This document shows positions 45,288-54,170 of a stretch of 64,000 nucleotides of DNA, piece after piece. Under the pieces are notes generated by a model. It had not been told where the DNA came from. It did no database searches and worked only from the letters and a program-made list of their open reading frames with translations. The first letter of the stretch is position 1. Every line of letters begins with the position of its first letter. Position numbers and translations under genes: made by a program. This DNA comes from Tectiglobus sp965215755 (lineage in GTDB: Bacteria; Pseudomonadota; Alphaproteobacteria; Rhizobiales; Hyphomicrobiaceae). The DNA is taken from the NCBI GenBank assembly GCA_965215755.1, contig OZ244119.1, forward strand, positions 3,844,001 to 3,908,000, written 5' to 3'.

Positions 45288-46751
45288 TTATTCTTTATCG
45301 GAAGCAATGGTTTCCGGTTCAGCCGGCGTGTGCGCTATCGCCTTTGACGGCTCGTCTGTTTGTACTTGTGATGCCGTCTCTGTGTTTGGCTGTTCTCGGA
45401 GAGATGGCTTTCCCTTCAGGCGATTGCGGATCGCACGCGTGGCGGCAATAGTACCGTCATGGGCATAGGATTCATGATTGCGCTCGATGTCAGCTAATTC
45501 GTAGAGGTAATTGACCATCAAGCCATGCGCCTGCTCAAGACCGCGACGCGAGAGATCAGCGGGCCAGTTGATACGCTCCAATCTGGCGCCGTTGCCGAGA
45601 TGAAAGCGGGCGACTGGGTCGAGGGGTAGGCCGCGGCGGTTCTTCTCGTTGAGATAGTACATCGCTGCAAGAGCTTGTACAGACGGCGAAAGAGCTTCTG
45701 TTGCCGTCTCATCGCGTTGCCAGTCTCCCGTTTTCAGGGCGATGAGTGCGGACCGGCTACTGTCGTCGATGTTTGTATTGTCAGGTGACGTATCAATAGA
45801 AGCAACCCATTTCGCGAATCCCGGTGCCGGTGATAACGTGACAAAGGTCTTCAGTGTTGGACGTTCTTTGCTGAGTTCTTCAACGACCTGCTTGATGAGG
45901 AAGTTGCCGAATGAAATGCCGCGCAGTCCTTCCTGACAGTTTGAAATGGAATAGAAGACGGCCGTTGTTGGCCCCTTGCCGGTATCCTCAGACTCGGCAG
46001 CTTCCATCTCCAATACGTTGGCGATGTTATCTGGAATGTCATGTGTCAGTGCGACCTGGACAAAGATCAGCGGTTCGTCAACCAAGGAGGGATGGAAGAA
46101 CGCGAAGCAGCGTCGGTCGGCTGGGTCTAGGCGGCGTTTGAGATCGGACCAGCCCGTGATTTCGTGGACTGCCTCGTAGGTGATGATTTTGTCGAGAATG
46201 GTCGCGGGTGTGTTCCAGTCAATCCGGCGCAAAACCAGGAATCCACGATTGAACCACGATTGCAGCAAATGCTCCAAGTCTGCATCGATGGTGCGCAGGC
46301 TCTCGATTTCCGGGTTGTCCCGGATAAAGCCGAGCAGGTCTTTACGCATGCGCACAATATCTGCGGTGCCGCCGGGAGCCATGTTCAGACGTCGGAAAAA
46401 CTCCTGCTTGGGGCTATCAACGGCGGACTGCAGGTGCTTGAGATGACTGGCGCTGGGGTCCTCGATATAGGCTGTTGCTGCTGATTTGATGGCGTTGGCG
46501 TTGGGTTTTAGCTCCTCGCCGATGTAGCGGAAGAAGGCAAGACGCAGGTCTTGATCCATCAAGTGATAGTGGCGCAGAAGCTGCCGCGCGATGGCGACTC
46601 CCGAAGCTTCACCACGGCCGGACATCAGGCCATCAATCAGAGCTTGCAGTCCCTGCTCGGGATCTTCGCGGAACAGGGCTTTGGGTAGCAGTTGACGGCT
46701 CTGATCCGCCACGGAGGAAAGGAGTTCCTGCAGGAATGAGATGTTGCTCAT
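45288..46751 (-). CDS. Malonyl-CoA decarboxylase
   Basis: A 487-residue malonyl-CoA decarboxylase (MCD) converting malonyl-CoA to acetyl-CoA and CO2. The family core includes FFHPSLVDEPLIFVQVALT near residue 220, the SNCQEGLRGISFGNFLIKQV segment near 274, and FHLGNGARLERINWPAD near 396, where the conserved histidine and asparagine lie. An N-terminal helical domain (about 1-150) precedes the acetyltransferase-fold domain. ATG 46751 (MSNISFLQEL) is chosen; the frame is open 36 codons further. No matB or malonate transporter gene is beside it. It is divergent from the lactonase-like gene. Confidence 0.93.
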   Translation of the reverse strand: MSNISFLQELLSSVADQSRQLLPKALFREDPEQGLQALIDGLMSGRGEASGVAIARQLLRHYHLMDQDLRLAFFRYIGEELKPNANAIKSAATAYIEDPSASHLKHLQSAVDSPKQEFFRRLNMAPGGTADIVRMRKDLLGFIRDNPEIESLRTIDADLEHLLQSWFNRGFLVLRRIDWNTPATILDKIITYEAVHEITGWSDLKRRLDPADRRCFAFFHPSLVDEPLIFVQVALTHDIPDNIANVLEMEAAESEDTGKGPTTAVFYSISNCQEGLRGISFGNFLIKQVVEELSKERPTLKTFVTLSPAPGFAKWVASIDTSPDNTNIDDSSRSALIALKTGDWQRDETATEALSPSVQALAAMYYLNEKNRRGLPLDPVARFHLGNGARLERINWPADLSRRGLEQAHGLMVNYLYELADIERNHESYAHDGTIAATRAIRNRLKGKPSLREQPNTETASQVQTDEPSKAIAHTPAEPETIASDKE

Positions 46752-46883
46752 GTCGATTGTCCATCTGACGGCATTGCCAACCGTCAACATACACGTGTTC
46801 TGATATTTTGCCGGGAGGCTCGACGAACCATCCCTAACAGCGCATCCTACACGTGCCAAACAAATTTGAGAGGATGCAACTCT

Positions 46884-47690
46884 ATGTCAGACACCGAAAC
46901 CTATGAAATCCTTGCGCTGAAATATGGCTGGCATCCGAACCGTACGCGCAAGGACAACTTTATGCATGACGATGATCATGCATCTCCAGCGCCAATCGCA
47001 TACTTCGTCTGGGTCATTCGCAATGAAAACCGCACCATTCTGGTCGATACCGGCTTTGATACCAAGGAGGCGACCCGGCGCGGGCGTGCTGTTGATCACG
47101 AACCGCATGAGATGCTGAAGCAGATCGGAGTTGACGCCGATAATCTCGAAACGGTGATTGTCTCCCATCTCCACTTTGATCACGCCGGAACGCTGCATGA
47201 TTTCCCGAAAGCGCGCTTCCATCTCCAGGAATCAGAGATGGCGTATGCGACCGGCAAATGCATGTGTGAGCCTTCGATGCAGGTGCCATTCACTGTCGAT
47301 CATGTCTGCGACATGGTTAAGCACGTCTATTCGGGACGCGTCGACTTCCACAATGGAGATGGCTATGTCGCGCCAGGGATTACGGTCCATCATGTTCCGG
47401 GGCACTCGAAGGGGCTGCAGTGTGTACGGGTGATGACGGAGAATGGTCCTGTTGTTGTCGCCAGTGATGCTGCGCACTTCTACGAGAACTTCGAGATGCG
47501 CAAGCCGTTCTCCATTACCATCGACATGGACGAGACACTGCGGAGCTATACCAAGTTGTCGGAGCTCGCAGGGAATCCGAGAAACGTGATTCCAGGTCAC
47601 GATCCGTTGGTGCTTGAGCGCTACCCTGCCCTGAATAGCAGCATGCAAGGTTCTGTTCATCGTCTCGATGTATCGCGCCTTGATGGCTAA
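46884..47690 (+). CDS. N-acyl homoserine lactonase-like MBL-fold hydrolase
   Basis: A 268-residue metallo-beta-lactamase-fold enzyme of the AttM/AiiB-like lactonase group. The HxHxDH motif is SHLHFDHAG near residue 98. Further ligands fall in HHVPGHSKGLQCV near 173 and VVASDAAHFYEN near 197, and a terminal IPGHDPLV near 240 completes the site. The family hydrolyses acyl-homoserine lactones or other lactones; which substrate is used here is not determined. ATG 46884 has GAGAGG upstream; the frame opens six codons earlier at 46866. It is divergent from malonyl-CoA decarboxylase. Confidence 0.85.
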   Translation: MSDTETYEILALKYGWHPNRTRKDNFMHDDDHASPAPIAYFVWVIRNENRTILVDTGFDTKEATRRGRAVDHEPHEMLKQIGVDADNLETVIVSHLHFDHAGTLHDFPKARFHLQESEMAYATGKCMCEPSMQVPFTVDHVCDMVKHVYSGRVDFHNGDGYVAPGITVHHVPGHSKGLQCVRVMTENGPVVVASDAAHFYENFEMRKPFSITIDMDETLRSYTKLSELAGNPRNVIPGHDPLVLERYPALNSSMQGSVHRLDVSRLDG

Positions 47691-47705
47691 CTGGTCATTG
47701 CCGGA

Positions 47706-47727
47706 GCCAGTGGCGTTTGCCACTGGC
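47706..47727 (+). terminator. Perfect hairpin downstream of the lactonase-like gene
   Basis: GCCAGTGGC and GCCACTGGC pair perfectly around a GTTT loop, 15 bases after the stop. No T-run follows, so it is a weak or Rho-assisted terminator, or an mRNA end-stabilising hairpin. Confidence 0.5.
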
Positions 47728-47816
47728 ACACATTCGCCAGCACGCCATGTTCGGTCAACTTGTAGACGGGCGAATTTGGGAACGCGGTCGCCCGATAGTC
47801 TGACGATTTCACCTGA

Positions 47817-48743
47817 TCAAGACGGGAGAGCTATTTCCACAATGATCGGGCGATGGTCTGATCCCACATGCGGACCCACCCGCGACGCCCGGAGGTCGAA
47901 CAGGCCGGACACGTAGATATTGTCGATCAGGACCAACGGCAACAAGAACTGACTTGGCCAGCTGGCGGCAAATGTCAGAGCCCTGCGCAGGCGATAGTTG
48001 GCGGCCATGCTTCTCAGATGTGTGGACCACGGTGTTGCGTTGAAATCGCCCGCCACGATGAGGCGCTCCCCGAATGGGAGACGGGTCGCCAACCACTTTA
48101 AATGCTTTGTGTGAAGATTTGGGCGCAGCGGATAGGCCGTGTGCACACCGACGACGCGATAGGTCCCTCTGCCGGGTTTTGCAAAGCGCGCCCATATCAT
48201 TGCAGGTTTTGTGGATGTTAATGGGTTGCCGCCAGAAACCTGCCAGCGAAATCGCGATAGGAGAACGAGGCCTCGGCAGTCGCATGTCAGGATGAACGGG
48301 TAGATTTTTCGCAGGTCGCGCCGCAAGGTCTTGAGATGGTCGTTGTACACTTCCTGAAGGACAACAATATCCGCCCTCTCCTTTTCGAGAAACGTCGCGA
48401 CACGTTCGATGCTCTGGTTCTGAGCCCAGACATTTACTGAGATGATCTTGAGAGGTTTCGAGTTGGTAATGTGGTGTCCGGGAGTGTTCGCGAAGATCGG
48501 ATGAAGCAGCAGCACAACATTGGCGACAAAGATGAGTAGTCCGATTGATCGGAGTACCGGGTGTCTCTTGCTGCTGAAGTGCAAATACAAGGCCGGGCCG
48601 CTGGCTAGAACCAGCCAGGGGCGGAAATAATTGACGATGTCAAACTCAGGATAGAGGATATTGAGCCCACCGGCCGACGTCACCGCGATCATAAGACTCA
48701 AATAAATGATCGTGAAAAGCTTCGTGCCTGGAACGCCGTGCAT
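47817..48743 (-). CDS. Endonuclease/exonuclease/phosphatase (EEP) family membrane protein
   Basis: A 308-residue protein with about three N-terminal transmembrane helices (near residues 8-28, 40-57 and 65-85), then an EEP catalytic domain. Motifs are ISVNVWAQNQ near residue 99, VVLQEV near 125, VAGDFNATPWS near 230, and SDHRPIIVEI near the C-terminus. These match the metal-binding and catalytic Asn, Glu, Asp-Asn and Asp-His residues of the fold. Substrates of such membrane EEP proteins are usually unknown. It converges with the lactonase-like gene. Confidence 0.85.
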   Translation of the reverse strand: MHGVPGTKLFTIIYLSLMIAVTSAGGLNILYPEFDIVNYFRPWLVLASGPALYLHFSSKRHPVLRSIGLLIFVANVVLLLHPIFANTPGHHITNSKPLKIISVNVWAQNQSIERVATFLEKERADIVVLQEVYNDHLKTLRRDLRKIYPFILTCDCRGLVLLSRFRWQVSGGNPLTSTKPAMIWARFAKPGRGTYRVVGVHTAYPLRPNLHTKHLKWLATRLPFGERLIVAGDFNATPWSTHLRSMAANYRLRRALTFAASWPSQFLLPLVLIDNIYVSGLFDLRASRVGPHVGSDHRPIIVEIALPS

Positions 48744-48790
48744 TCAGGTGAACTGCCTTTGAAAAAAAAGATACGTCGATTGACGCCGTG

Positions 48791-50020
48791 TTATATCGTT
48801 CCGGCCTCACGCAACTTTTCTAGTTCGGCTGGAGAGAGATCTGCGACGTCTGTGAGGACTTCATCTGTATGTTGTCCGACGCTAGGGCCGGTCCACCTGA
48901 TCTGACTGTCGCGGTCTAGGCCATCGACAACCGGCACGACACCGGGGTGCATCACCGGGCCATGCAATGGGTCGTCGACCATCGTGACCATTTTTCGTGC
49001 CTTATAGTGCTTGTCAGCGGCAATATCGGCGGCCGTGTAGATTTTGCTGGACGGGATGTTGGCTTCTTCCAGTTGCGACAGAGCTGTGTCTGCCGTTGTC
49101 GACGCGACCCATTCACCGATCATACGATCGAGTTCGGCATTGTTCTCAAGCCGGTTGGGATTGTCGATGAAGCGAGGATCAGTTGCAATTTCTGGTTTGC
49201 TAATCAGTTTCGCGAGCGCGGCAAACAATCTGTCTGAGTTAGCGGCGATCAACACCCAATGATCATCCTGTGATTTGTACGCATTGGTGGGGGAAGCCGT
49301 TGGGATGCGAGATCCGGTCGGTTGACGGATCATCCCGTAGCGCTCGTATTCAGGGATGATGCCCTCAAGCATGGTGAGCACGGACTCCCCGAGGGCAACG
49401 TCAATAACGCGCACGTCGGTCGCCCCCGTCTCGCGCTGGCTGATCACTGCTGAAAGTGCGCCAATGGCGCCGTAGAGGCCAGCGATCGAGTCGCCGATCG
49501 AGACACCGGTTCGCACTGACGGCAAATCGCTCAACTCGGGTGGATGCGCGCAGAGATATCGAAGGCCGCCCTGAGCTTCGCCGATCACGCCAAACCCCGC
49601 GCGTTTGGACTCAGGTCCTGTCTGGCCATAGCCAGATACCCGCACCAAGACTAAGCCGGGACGTGCCTTGGCCAATGCTTCCGGCGTTAGGCCCCACTTT
49701 TCCAATTGTCCAGGCTTGTAGTTTTCAACGATGACGTCGCATCTCTTGGCAAGCTTAAGGATAAGATCGGGTGCGGCTGGATCGCGTAAGTCGAGCGTCA
49801 CGCTGCGCTTGTTGCGACCATGAATGCTCCACCACAATGACCCGTGTTCTTCCTGTACACCCCAAGATCGAATGGGATCGCCATTGCCCGGCGGCTCAAT
49901 CTTGATGACGTCGGCACCGAGATCAGCAAGTGTCCGCGTCGCGAATGGAGCAGCGATGTAATGGCCGAGTTCGAGTACCCGGAGGTTCTTGAGCAGCGGT
50001 TCTATGGCGGCAAGGGTCAT
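48791..50020 (-). CDS. Class III (CaiB/BaiF) CoA-transferase
   Basis: A 409-residue family III CoA-transferase. Typical segments are LRVLELGHYIAAPFATRTLADLGADVIKIEPP near the start, then NKRSVTLDL, VIVENYKPGQLEKWGL, VSGYGQTGPESKRAGF and VSIGDSIAGLYGAIGAL. These enzymes move CoA between acyl-CoA and a free acid via a covalent aspartyl-CoA intermediate; the substrate cannot be told from sequence. ATG 50020 is chosen because the family starts here; the upstream open frame (28 codons) is Asp/Asn-rich and unsupported. It follows the IlvD/Edd dehydratase by 90 bases on the same strand. Confidence 0.88.
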   Translation of the reverse strand: MTLAAIEPLLKNLRVLELGHYIAAPFATRTLADLGADVIKIEPPGNGDPIRSWGVQEEHGSLWWSIHGRNKRSVTLDLRDPAAPDLILKLAKRCDVIVENYKPGQLEKWGLTPEALAKARPGLVLVRVSGYGQTGPESKRAGFGVIGEAQGGLRYLCAHPPELSDLPSVRTGVSIGDSIAGLYGAIGALSAVISQRETGATDVRVIDVALGESVLTMLEGIIPEYERYGMIRQPTGSRIPTASPTNAYKSQDDHWVLIAANSDRLFAALAKLISKPEIATDPRFIDNPNRLENNAELDRMIGEWVASTTADTALSQLEEANIPSSKIYTAADIAADKHYKARKMVTMVDDPLHGPVMHPGVVPVVDGLDRDSQIRWTGPSVGQHTDEVLTDVADLSPAELEKLREAGTI

Positions 50021-50110
50021 TGAAGCTTCGTCATCATCGTTGTTGGTGTGATCATCAATCGGGACCAGGTATTGCAAATGCCCGGTCCCGGGCAAAGACG
50101 ACACGTTCGC

Positions 50111-51826
50111 CTAGTCCATGCGGCAGAAGCCAAAGTCGGCGCCCTCAGGTGCTTGGAGGACATTCTCGCGGAACATCCGATCATACCCTCGAAACGCCGA
50201 TGTATCCTGGGCAGATGGTTGTTCGCTCTTGCGTCGTGCCAATTCGTCCTCATTTACCAGTAGGTCAATGGTCTTGTTGGCAACACTCAATCGAATCGTG
50301 TCGCCATCGCGAACCAGACCGAGTGGACCACCGGCAGCTGCCTCCGGAGCAACATGCAACACTATCGTACCGTAAGCTGTCCCACTCATCCGAGCATCTG
50401 AAATTCGCACCATGTCATTGATGCCCTGGGCAAGAAGCTTCTTGGGGATCGGCAGGAATCCGGCTTCCGGCATCGCGTTGTCCGACCGTGGGCCAGCGTT
50501 CTGGAGAATGAGAAAATCATCGGCGGTCACATCGAGATCAGGGTCATCGATACGAGATGCAAGATCATCAAGCGAGGTGAAGACAACGGCGCGACCTTCC
50601 TTTTCGAATAGTTCCGGTGTCGCGGCCGAACGCTTGATGATGCAGCCGTCTGGCGCGAGAGAGCCGAATAGCGCAACAAGTCCACCTTGCTCTTCCAGAG
50701 GCTCTTTGGCCGGCATGATGACCCGGCGGTCGACGTAATCGCCATCCTCTTCGGCGAGACGTTCGCCGAGGGTTTGTCCTGTGATCGTCCTGCAATCGAG
50801 GTTTAACAGTGGCTTTAGTTCGCGCAGGACGGCACCGATCCCGCCGGCCGCGAAAAAGTCTTCCATATAGAATTCGTTGCCGACGGGTTTGACTGCTGTC
50901 AGCACTGGCGTGGTATCCGAAAGCTCGTTGAGTTTGTTCAAGTCAAGCTTTAGGCCCGCGCGGCCGGCAATTGCGGCCAGGTGGATCACGCCATTGGTCG
51001 AGCCGCCGATCGAGAGCAGCACGCGCAGCGCATTTTCGATGGATTGCTGAGTGACAATAGCCTGAGGTGTGACGTCTTCCCGGGCTATGCGCACAGCTTC
51101 TTGTCCGGATGCCTCGGCTGCCCGTAGGCGATCTGCGTGAACTGCTGGTATTGCGGCGGTGCCGGGTAGTGTCATGCCGAGGCTTTCGGCAATGGCTGCC
51201 ATGGTGGATGCTGTCCCCATGACGGCGCAGGTGCCAGCGGTTGTGACGAGGCGGCCTTCAACGGCTTCAATTTCCTGATCATCCAGTTCGCCGGCGCGGT
51301 AGCGCATCCAGAATTTCCGGCAATCCGTGCAGGCGCCAACGCGGTCATCCTTGTAACGTGAGGTCATCTGAGGGCCGCCAATGAGTTGTATGGCCGGCTT
51401 ATTGGCGCTGATGGCCCCCATCAATTGGGCAGGAACGGTCTTATCGCAACCGCCCATCAAGACGACGGAATCCATGGGTTGTGCGCGTATCATCTCTTCG
51501 GTGTCGAGTGCCATGAGATTGCGGAACTTCATAGAGTTCGGCGCCAGCGTTGATTCATGCAGAGATGTCGTCGGGAACTCCATGGCAATTCCGCCAGCCG
51601 CTGCGACACCGCGTTTGATCGCATCGAGCAGTTCCGGGAAATGGCGATGGCAGGGATTGAACCTGGAGTACGTGTACGCGATGCCGACGACGGGCTTGGT
51701 CAATTCATCGCTCGACCAGCCCTGGGACTTGGCAAAGGCGCGGCGCATATAGATGGAGAAGTCCCGGTCGCCATATGATTGCAGGTCTCTCAGGAACCCG
51801 CGTTCTGTGTCATCACTCTTAGCCAT
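50111..51826 (-). CDS. IlvD/Edd family dehydratase, sugar-acid dehydratase-like
   Basis: A 571-residue iron-sulfur dehydratase. Candidate cluster cysteines are at Cys59 (RFNPCHRHF), Cys127 (GGCDK) and Cys200 (AGTCAVMG). These positions match, as I recall, those in the pentonate dehydratase subgroup such as rhizobial L-arabinonate dehydratase. An extra pair, C166-T-D-C169, is also present. This argues for sugar-acid dehydration rather than the IlvD step of branched-chain synthesis. ATG 51826 has GGAGG about ten bases upstream. It lies upstream of a CoA-transferase on the same strand and is divergent from the C39-like gene. Role as dihydroxy-acid dehydratase cannot be excluded. Confidence 0.87.
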   Translation of the reverse strand: MAKSDDTERGFLRDLQSYGDRDFSIYMRRAFAKSQGWSSDELTKPVVGIAYTYSRFNPCHRHFPELLDAIKRGVAAAGGIAMEFPTTSLHESTLAPNSMKFRNLMALDTEEMIRAQPMDSVVLMGGCDKTVPAQLMGAISANKPAIQLIGGPQMTSRYKDDRVGACTDCRKFWMRYRAGELDDQEIEAVEGRLVTTAGTCAVMGTASTMAAIAESLGMTLPGTAAIPAVHADRLRAAEASGQEAVRIAREDVTPQAIVTQQSIENALRVLLSIGGSTNGVIHLAAIAGRAGLKLDLNKLNELSDTTPVLTAVKPVGNEFYMEDFFAAGGIGAVLRELKPLLNLDCRTITGQTLGERLAEEDGDYVDRRVIMPAKEPLEEQGGLVALFGSLAPDGCIIKRSAATPELFEKEGRAVVFTSLDDLASRIDDPDLDVTADDFLILQNAGPRSDNAMPEAGFLPIPKKLLAQGINDMVRISDARMSGTAYGTIVLHVAPEAAAGGPLGLVRDGDTIRLSVANKTIDLLVNEDELARRKSEQPSAQDTSAFRGYDRMFRENVLQAPEGADFGFCRMD

Positions 51827-51872
51827 TTGCTCTGATCCTCCCATACTTCGTGCCGGTCGTTGCCGGATTAGC

Positions 51873-51923
51873 TTAACGATTCGTAAATCACCTCGCGGCA
51901 AACTGCCATTAACTTCGCATTAA
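51873..51923 (+). promoter_or_regulatory. Pair of CtrA-like boxes
   Basis: TTAA-N7-TTAA at 51909-51923 matches the CtrA consensus core, and TTAA-N7-TAAA at 51873-51887 is a near match 36 bases upstream. Both lie in the gap between the IlvD/Edd and C39-like genes, the nearer one 19 bases before the latter's start codon. CtrA is the alphaproteobacterial cell-cycle response regulator. AT-rich sites can arise by chance, so this is suggestive only. Confidence 0.45.
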
Positions 51924-51942
51924 GTTTGTCTGGGAGCGAGTC

Positions 51943-52443
51943 ATGGCATTGACGATTGATCGGTTGGCACCCCGCACGACCTCCGCCCTGAATGAGGTCC
52001 GCAATGATACAGGACGCACCGCTTTCTGCGGACCCTATGTTATTTCGGCAATTACAGGGTGGACAATCAGCAAGGTAGAAGACGAGATCCGACGTATTCG
52101 CGAACTGCCTGACCATGCCAAACCCGTTGTTGTTGGGACCTATACCGAGGAAGTCGAGGGCGCACTGGCGGCATTCGGGTATCAAATGGTGGAGATCGAG
52201 AACTATACACACCTGGAACGCAAGGAGAGGCCAACGGTCTGGTCGTGGATGCAGAAGCCGCGCAACGCCTGGACGCACTACATCCTTGGCATTCACAAAG
52301 GTAAGGAGGATCATTGGATCCTCATCAAAGGTGTGAAAATGTGCGATACCTTTACGGAGGGACGCTGGCAGTTTGTCTGTGATGGTCCGCATCGGGGCGC
52401 ACGTATTCTGGAAGTCTTTCAGGTCCGGAAATCGCTTGGTTGA
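51943..52443 (+). CDS. C39-like cysteine peptidase candidate
   Basis: A 166-residue protein with a papain-like order of possible catalytic residues: Cys29 in TAFCGPYVISAI, His124 in DHWILIKG and Asp135 in KMCDTF. The CGP followed by small helix, then H-W-hydrophobic-G and D-x-F, matches the peptidase C39-like pattern. There is no signal peptide and no ABC transporter domain. The start ATG has GGGAG about ten bases upstream. It could be an inactive relative or a different cysteine hydrolase. It is divergent from the dehydratase and preceded by CtrA-like boxes. Confidence 0.6.
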   Translation: MALTIDRLAPRTTSALNEVRNDTGRTAFCGPYVISAITGWTISKVEDEIRRIRELPDHAKPVVVGTYTEEVEGALAAFGYQMVEIENYTHLERKERPTVWSWMQKPRNAWTHYILGIHKGKEDHWILIKGVKMCDTFTEGRWQFVCDGPHRGARILEVFQVRKSLG

Positions 52444-52525
52444 GGGATTTGGCGGTCGCGAGCCGCTGGTGATATAGCTTCGCTGTGCTTCGACACCCTG
52501 TGATCTCCTCAATGAGGCTTAGCGA

Positions 52526-53458
52526 ATGGACGGCCCTGACGACGACTTACCAATCATTGATGCGCATCATCATTTCTGGGATCCCGACAAGAATTATCAT
52601 CCCTGGTTGCGCGATGAACCAATGATACCGTTTCGGTATGGGGACTATTCTTCGATCCGCAAACCGTTCATGCCGAAGGACTACAACGAGCTTGTCGGCC
52701 CTCATAACGTGGTTGCTTCCGTTACGATGGAAGGCGAATGGGACGAAACTGATCCAGTTGCAGAGTCTGCTTGGATGAGTGAGGTGGCAAGTGAAGAGCA
52801 CGCACCGGCTGCACACGTCGCCCGAGCCTTTCTCCATCAGAAAGATGCCGTTGATATCCTGGCTGCCCATGCTGCATTTCCGCTTGTCCGCGGGATCCGA
52901 CACAAACCGACATCTGCCCCGAAAGCCGATCTTGTTGAAAAGGGGGTGTCCGGAAGCATGTCCGATCCGGCCTGGCGCAATGGTTATGCTGAACTTGCCA
53001 AGAACGGACTCCATTTTGAGCTGCAGGCGCCGTGGTGGCATATCGACGAGCTTTTGGATCTGACTGATCGTTACCCTGAGACGCCGGTTGTGATTAATCA
53101 CGGGTTCATGCCAGTTGATCGCAGTAAAGATGCCCTTGCTGCATGGAAGAAGGCCGTTCGCCGCGCCGCCAGCGTTCCCCACTTTACGATGAAGATTTCA
53201 GGTATCGGTATTGCTGGACGAGATTGGCATATCGATGATCATATGAGCGTCATCTATGCGCTGTTGGAGGCATTTGATACAGAGCGCTGCCTGTTCGCCT
53301 CAAACTTCCCCGTCGATGGCGTTTGCGGTTCGTTTGAGACGATCTACGCTGGCTACAAACACGCGGTGGGTGACATCTCACGTTCCGAGAAGATCAAGCT
53401 CTTTCATGACAATGCCATTCGCATTTACCGGCTTGATATCAAGCCGCTTGCGACGTGA
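52526..53458 (+). CDS. Amidohydrolase 2 family protein
   Basis: A 310-residue TIM-barrel metal-dependent hydrolase. The metal-binding DAHHHFWDP motif lies at residues 12-20, and HHFWDP is typical of the lactonase/2-pyrone-dicarboxylate hydrolase group. Later ligands are NHGFMPVD near 191 and LFASNFPVDG near 255. Substrates in this subgroup are lactones or dicarboxylates, but this one is not identified. The following cyclase-family gene starts eight bases after its stop, so the two probably act together. Confidence 0.85.
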   Translation: MDGPDDDLPIIDAHHHFWDPDKNYHPWLRDEPMIPFRYGDYSSIRKPFMPKDYNELVGPHNVVASVTMEGEWDETDPVAESAWMSEVASEEHAPAAHVARAFLHQKDAVDILAAHAAFPLVRGIRHKPTSAPKADLVEKGVSGSMSDPAWRNGYAELAKNGLHFELQAPWWHIDELLDLTDRYPETPVVINHGFMPVDRSKDALAAWKKAVRRAASVPHFTMKISGIGIAGRDWHIDDHMSVIYALLEAFDTERCLFASNFPVDGVCGSFETIYAGYKHAVGDISRSEKIKLFHDNAIRIYRLDIKPLAT

Positions 53459-53466
53459 GGACACGA

Positions 53467-54135
53467 ATGCGGATTATCGATCTTTCCATGCCAATTCTGA
53501 CGGATCACGTGCGTTGGCCAAGCGAACGAACCGTCAAAGGCGACCTCGGCGCGGGGGACATAGCGCAGGTCACTACGATTAAAGTGTCATGCCATTCGTT
53601 CACGCATGTCGATGCGCGCAGACACTATTTTAGCGATGGCGACACGATCGAAAACACACCGCTTGATGCGCTTGTGGGTGACGCCGCAGTCGTTGATCTT
53701 ATGGATGGCGTCGCAGACCAAGCGATAGATGCTGAGTTGCTGGCTATCCGATGTGGTCACGTCGCCAAAGGCGATAAGGTCATTTTGAAGTCTGGTTGGC
53801 ATCGTCATCGCAGCTTCAATACGCGCGAGTTTTGGACCGAAGCGCCCTATCTCACACGGGACGCAGCGCAATGGCTATTGGATCTTGGTATCTCAACCAT
53901 TTGCTATGACTTTCCGCAGGACTACGTCATCCGATTGCTCTTGGATGGGATCTCAAGTCCTGTGCCGGAGCATGTCACGCATGACATCCTGCTGCGCAAT
54001 GGTGTGCACATGGTCGAGTATTTGACCAACACTGCGGAGATCACTGAGGAGCGCGTTTTCCTGTCAGCTGCGCCGCTTAAAGTGCCGGAGGGAGATGGTG
54101 CTCCGGCACGTGTCTATGTCATCGAAGGCATGTAG
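53467..54135 (+). CDS. Cyclase family protein (kynurenine formamidase-like fold)
   Basis: A 222-residue metal hydrolase of the cyclase family. The signature is SFTHVDARRHYFSDG near residues 44-58 (the H...THxD...H pattern of the metal site). The second conserved segment is DKVILKSGWHRHRS near 102, and TRDAAQWLLDLGISTICYD near 136. The family includes kynurenine formamidases and isatin hydrolases; the substrate here is unknown. ATG 53467 has AGGA upstream; the in-frame GTG 53455 is less likely. Eight bases separate it from the amidohydrolase gene. It converges with ilvH. Confidence 0.85.
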   Translation: MRIIDLSMPILTDHVRWPSERTVKGDLGAGDIAQVTTIKVSCHSFTHVDARRHYFSDGDTIENTPLDALVGDAAVVDLMDGVADQAIDAELLAIRCGHVAKGDKVILKSGWHRHRSFNTREFWTEAPYLTRDAAQWLLDLGISTICYDFPQDYVIRLLLDGISSPVPEHVTHDILLRNGVHMVEYLTNTAEITEERVFLSAAPLKVPEGDGAPARVYVIEGM

Positions 54136-54170
54136 CCTCCAAGGCTATTGCCCGCGGTTGGCGCGCGTTT

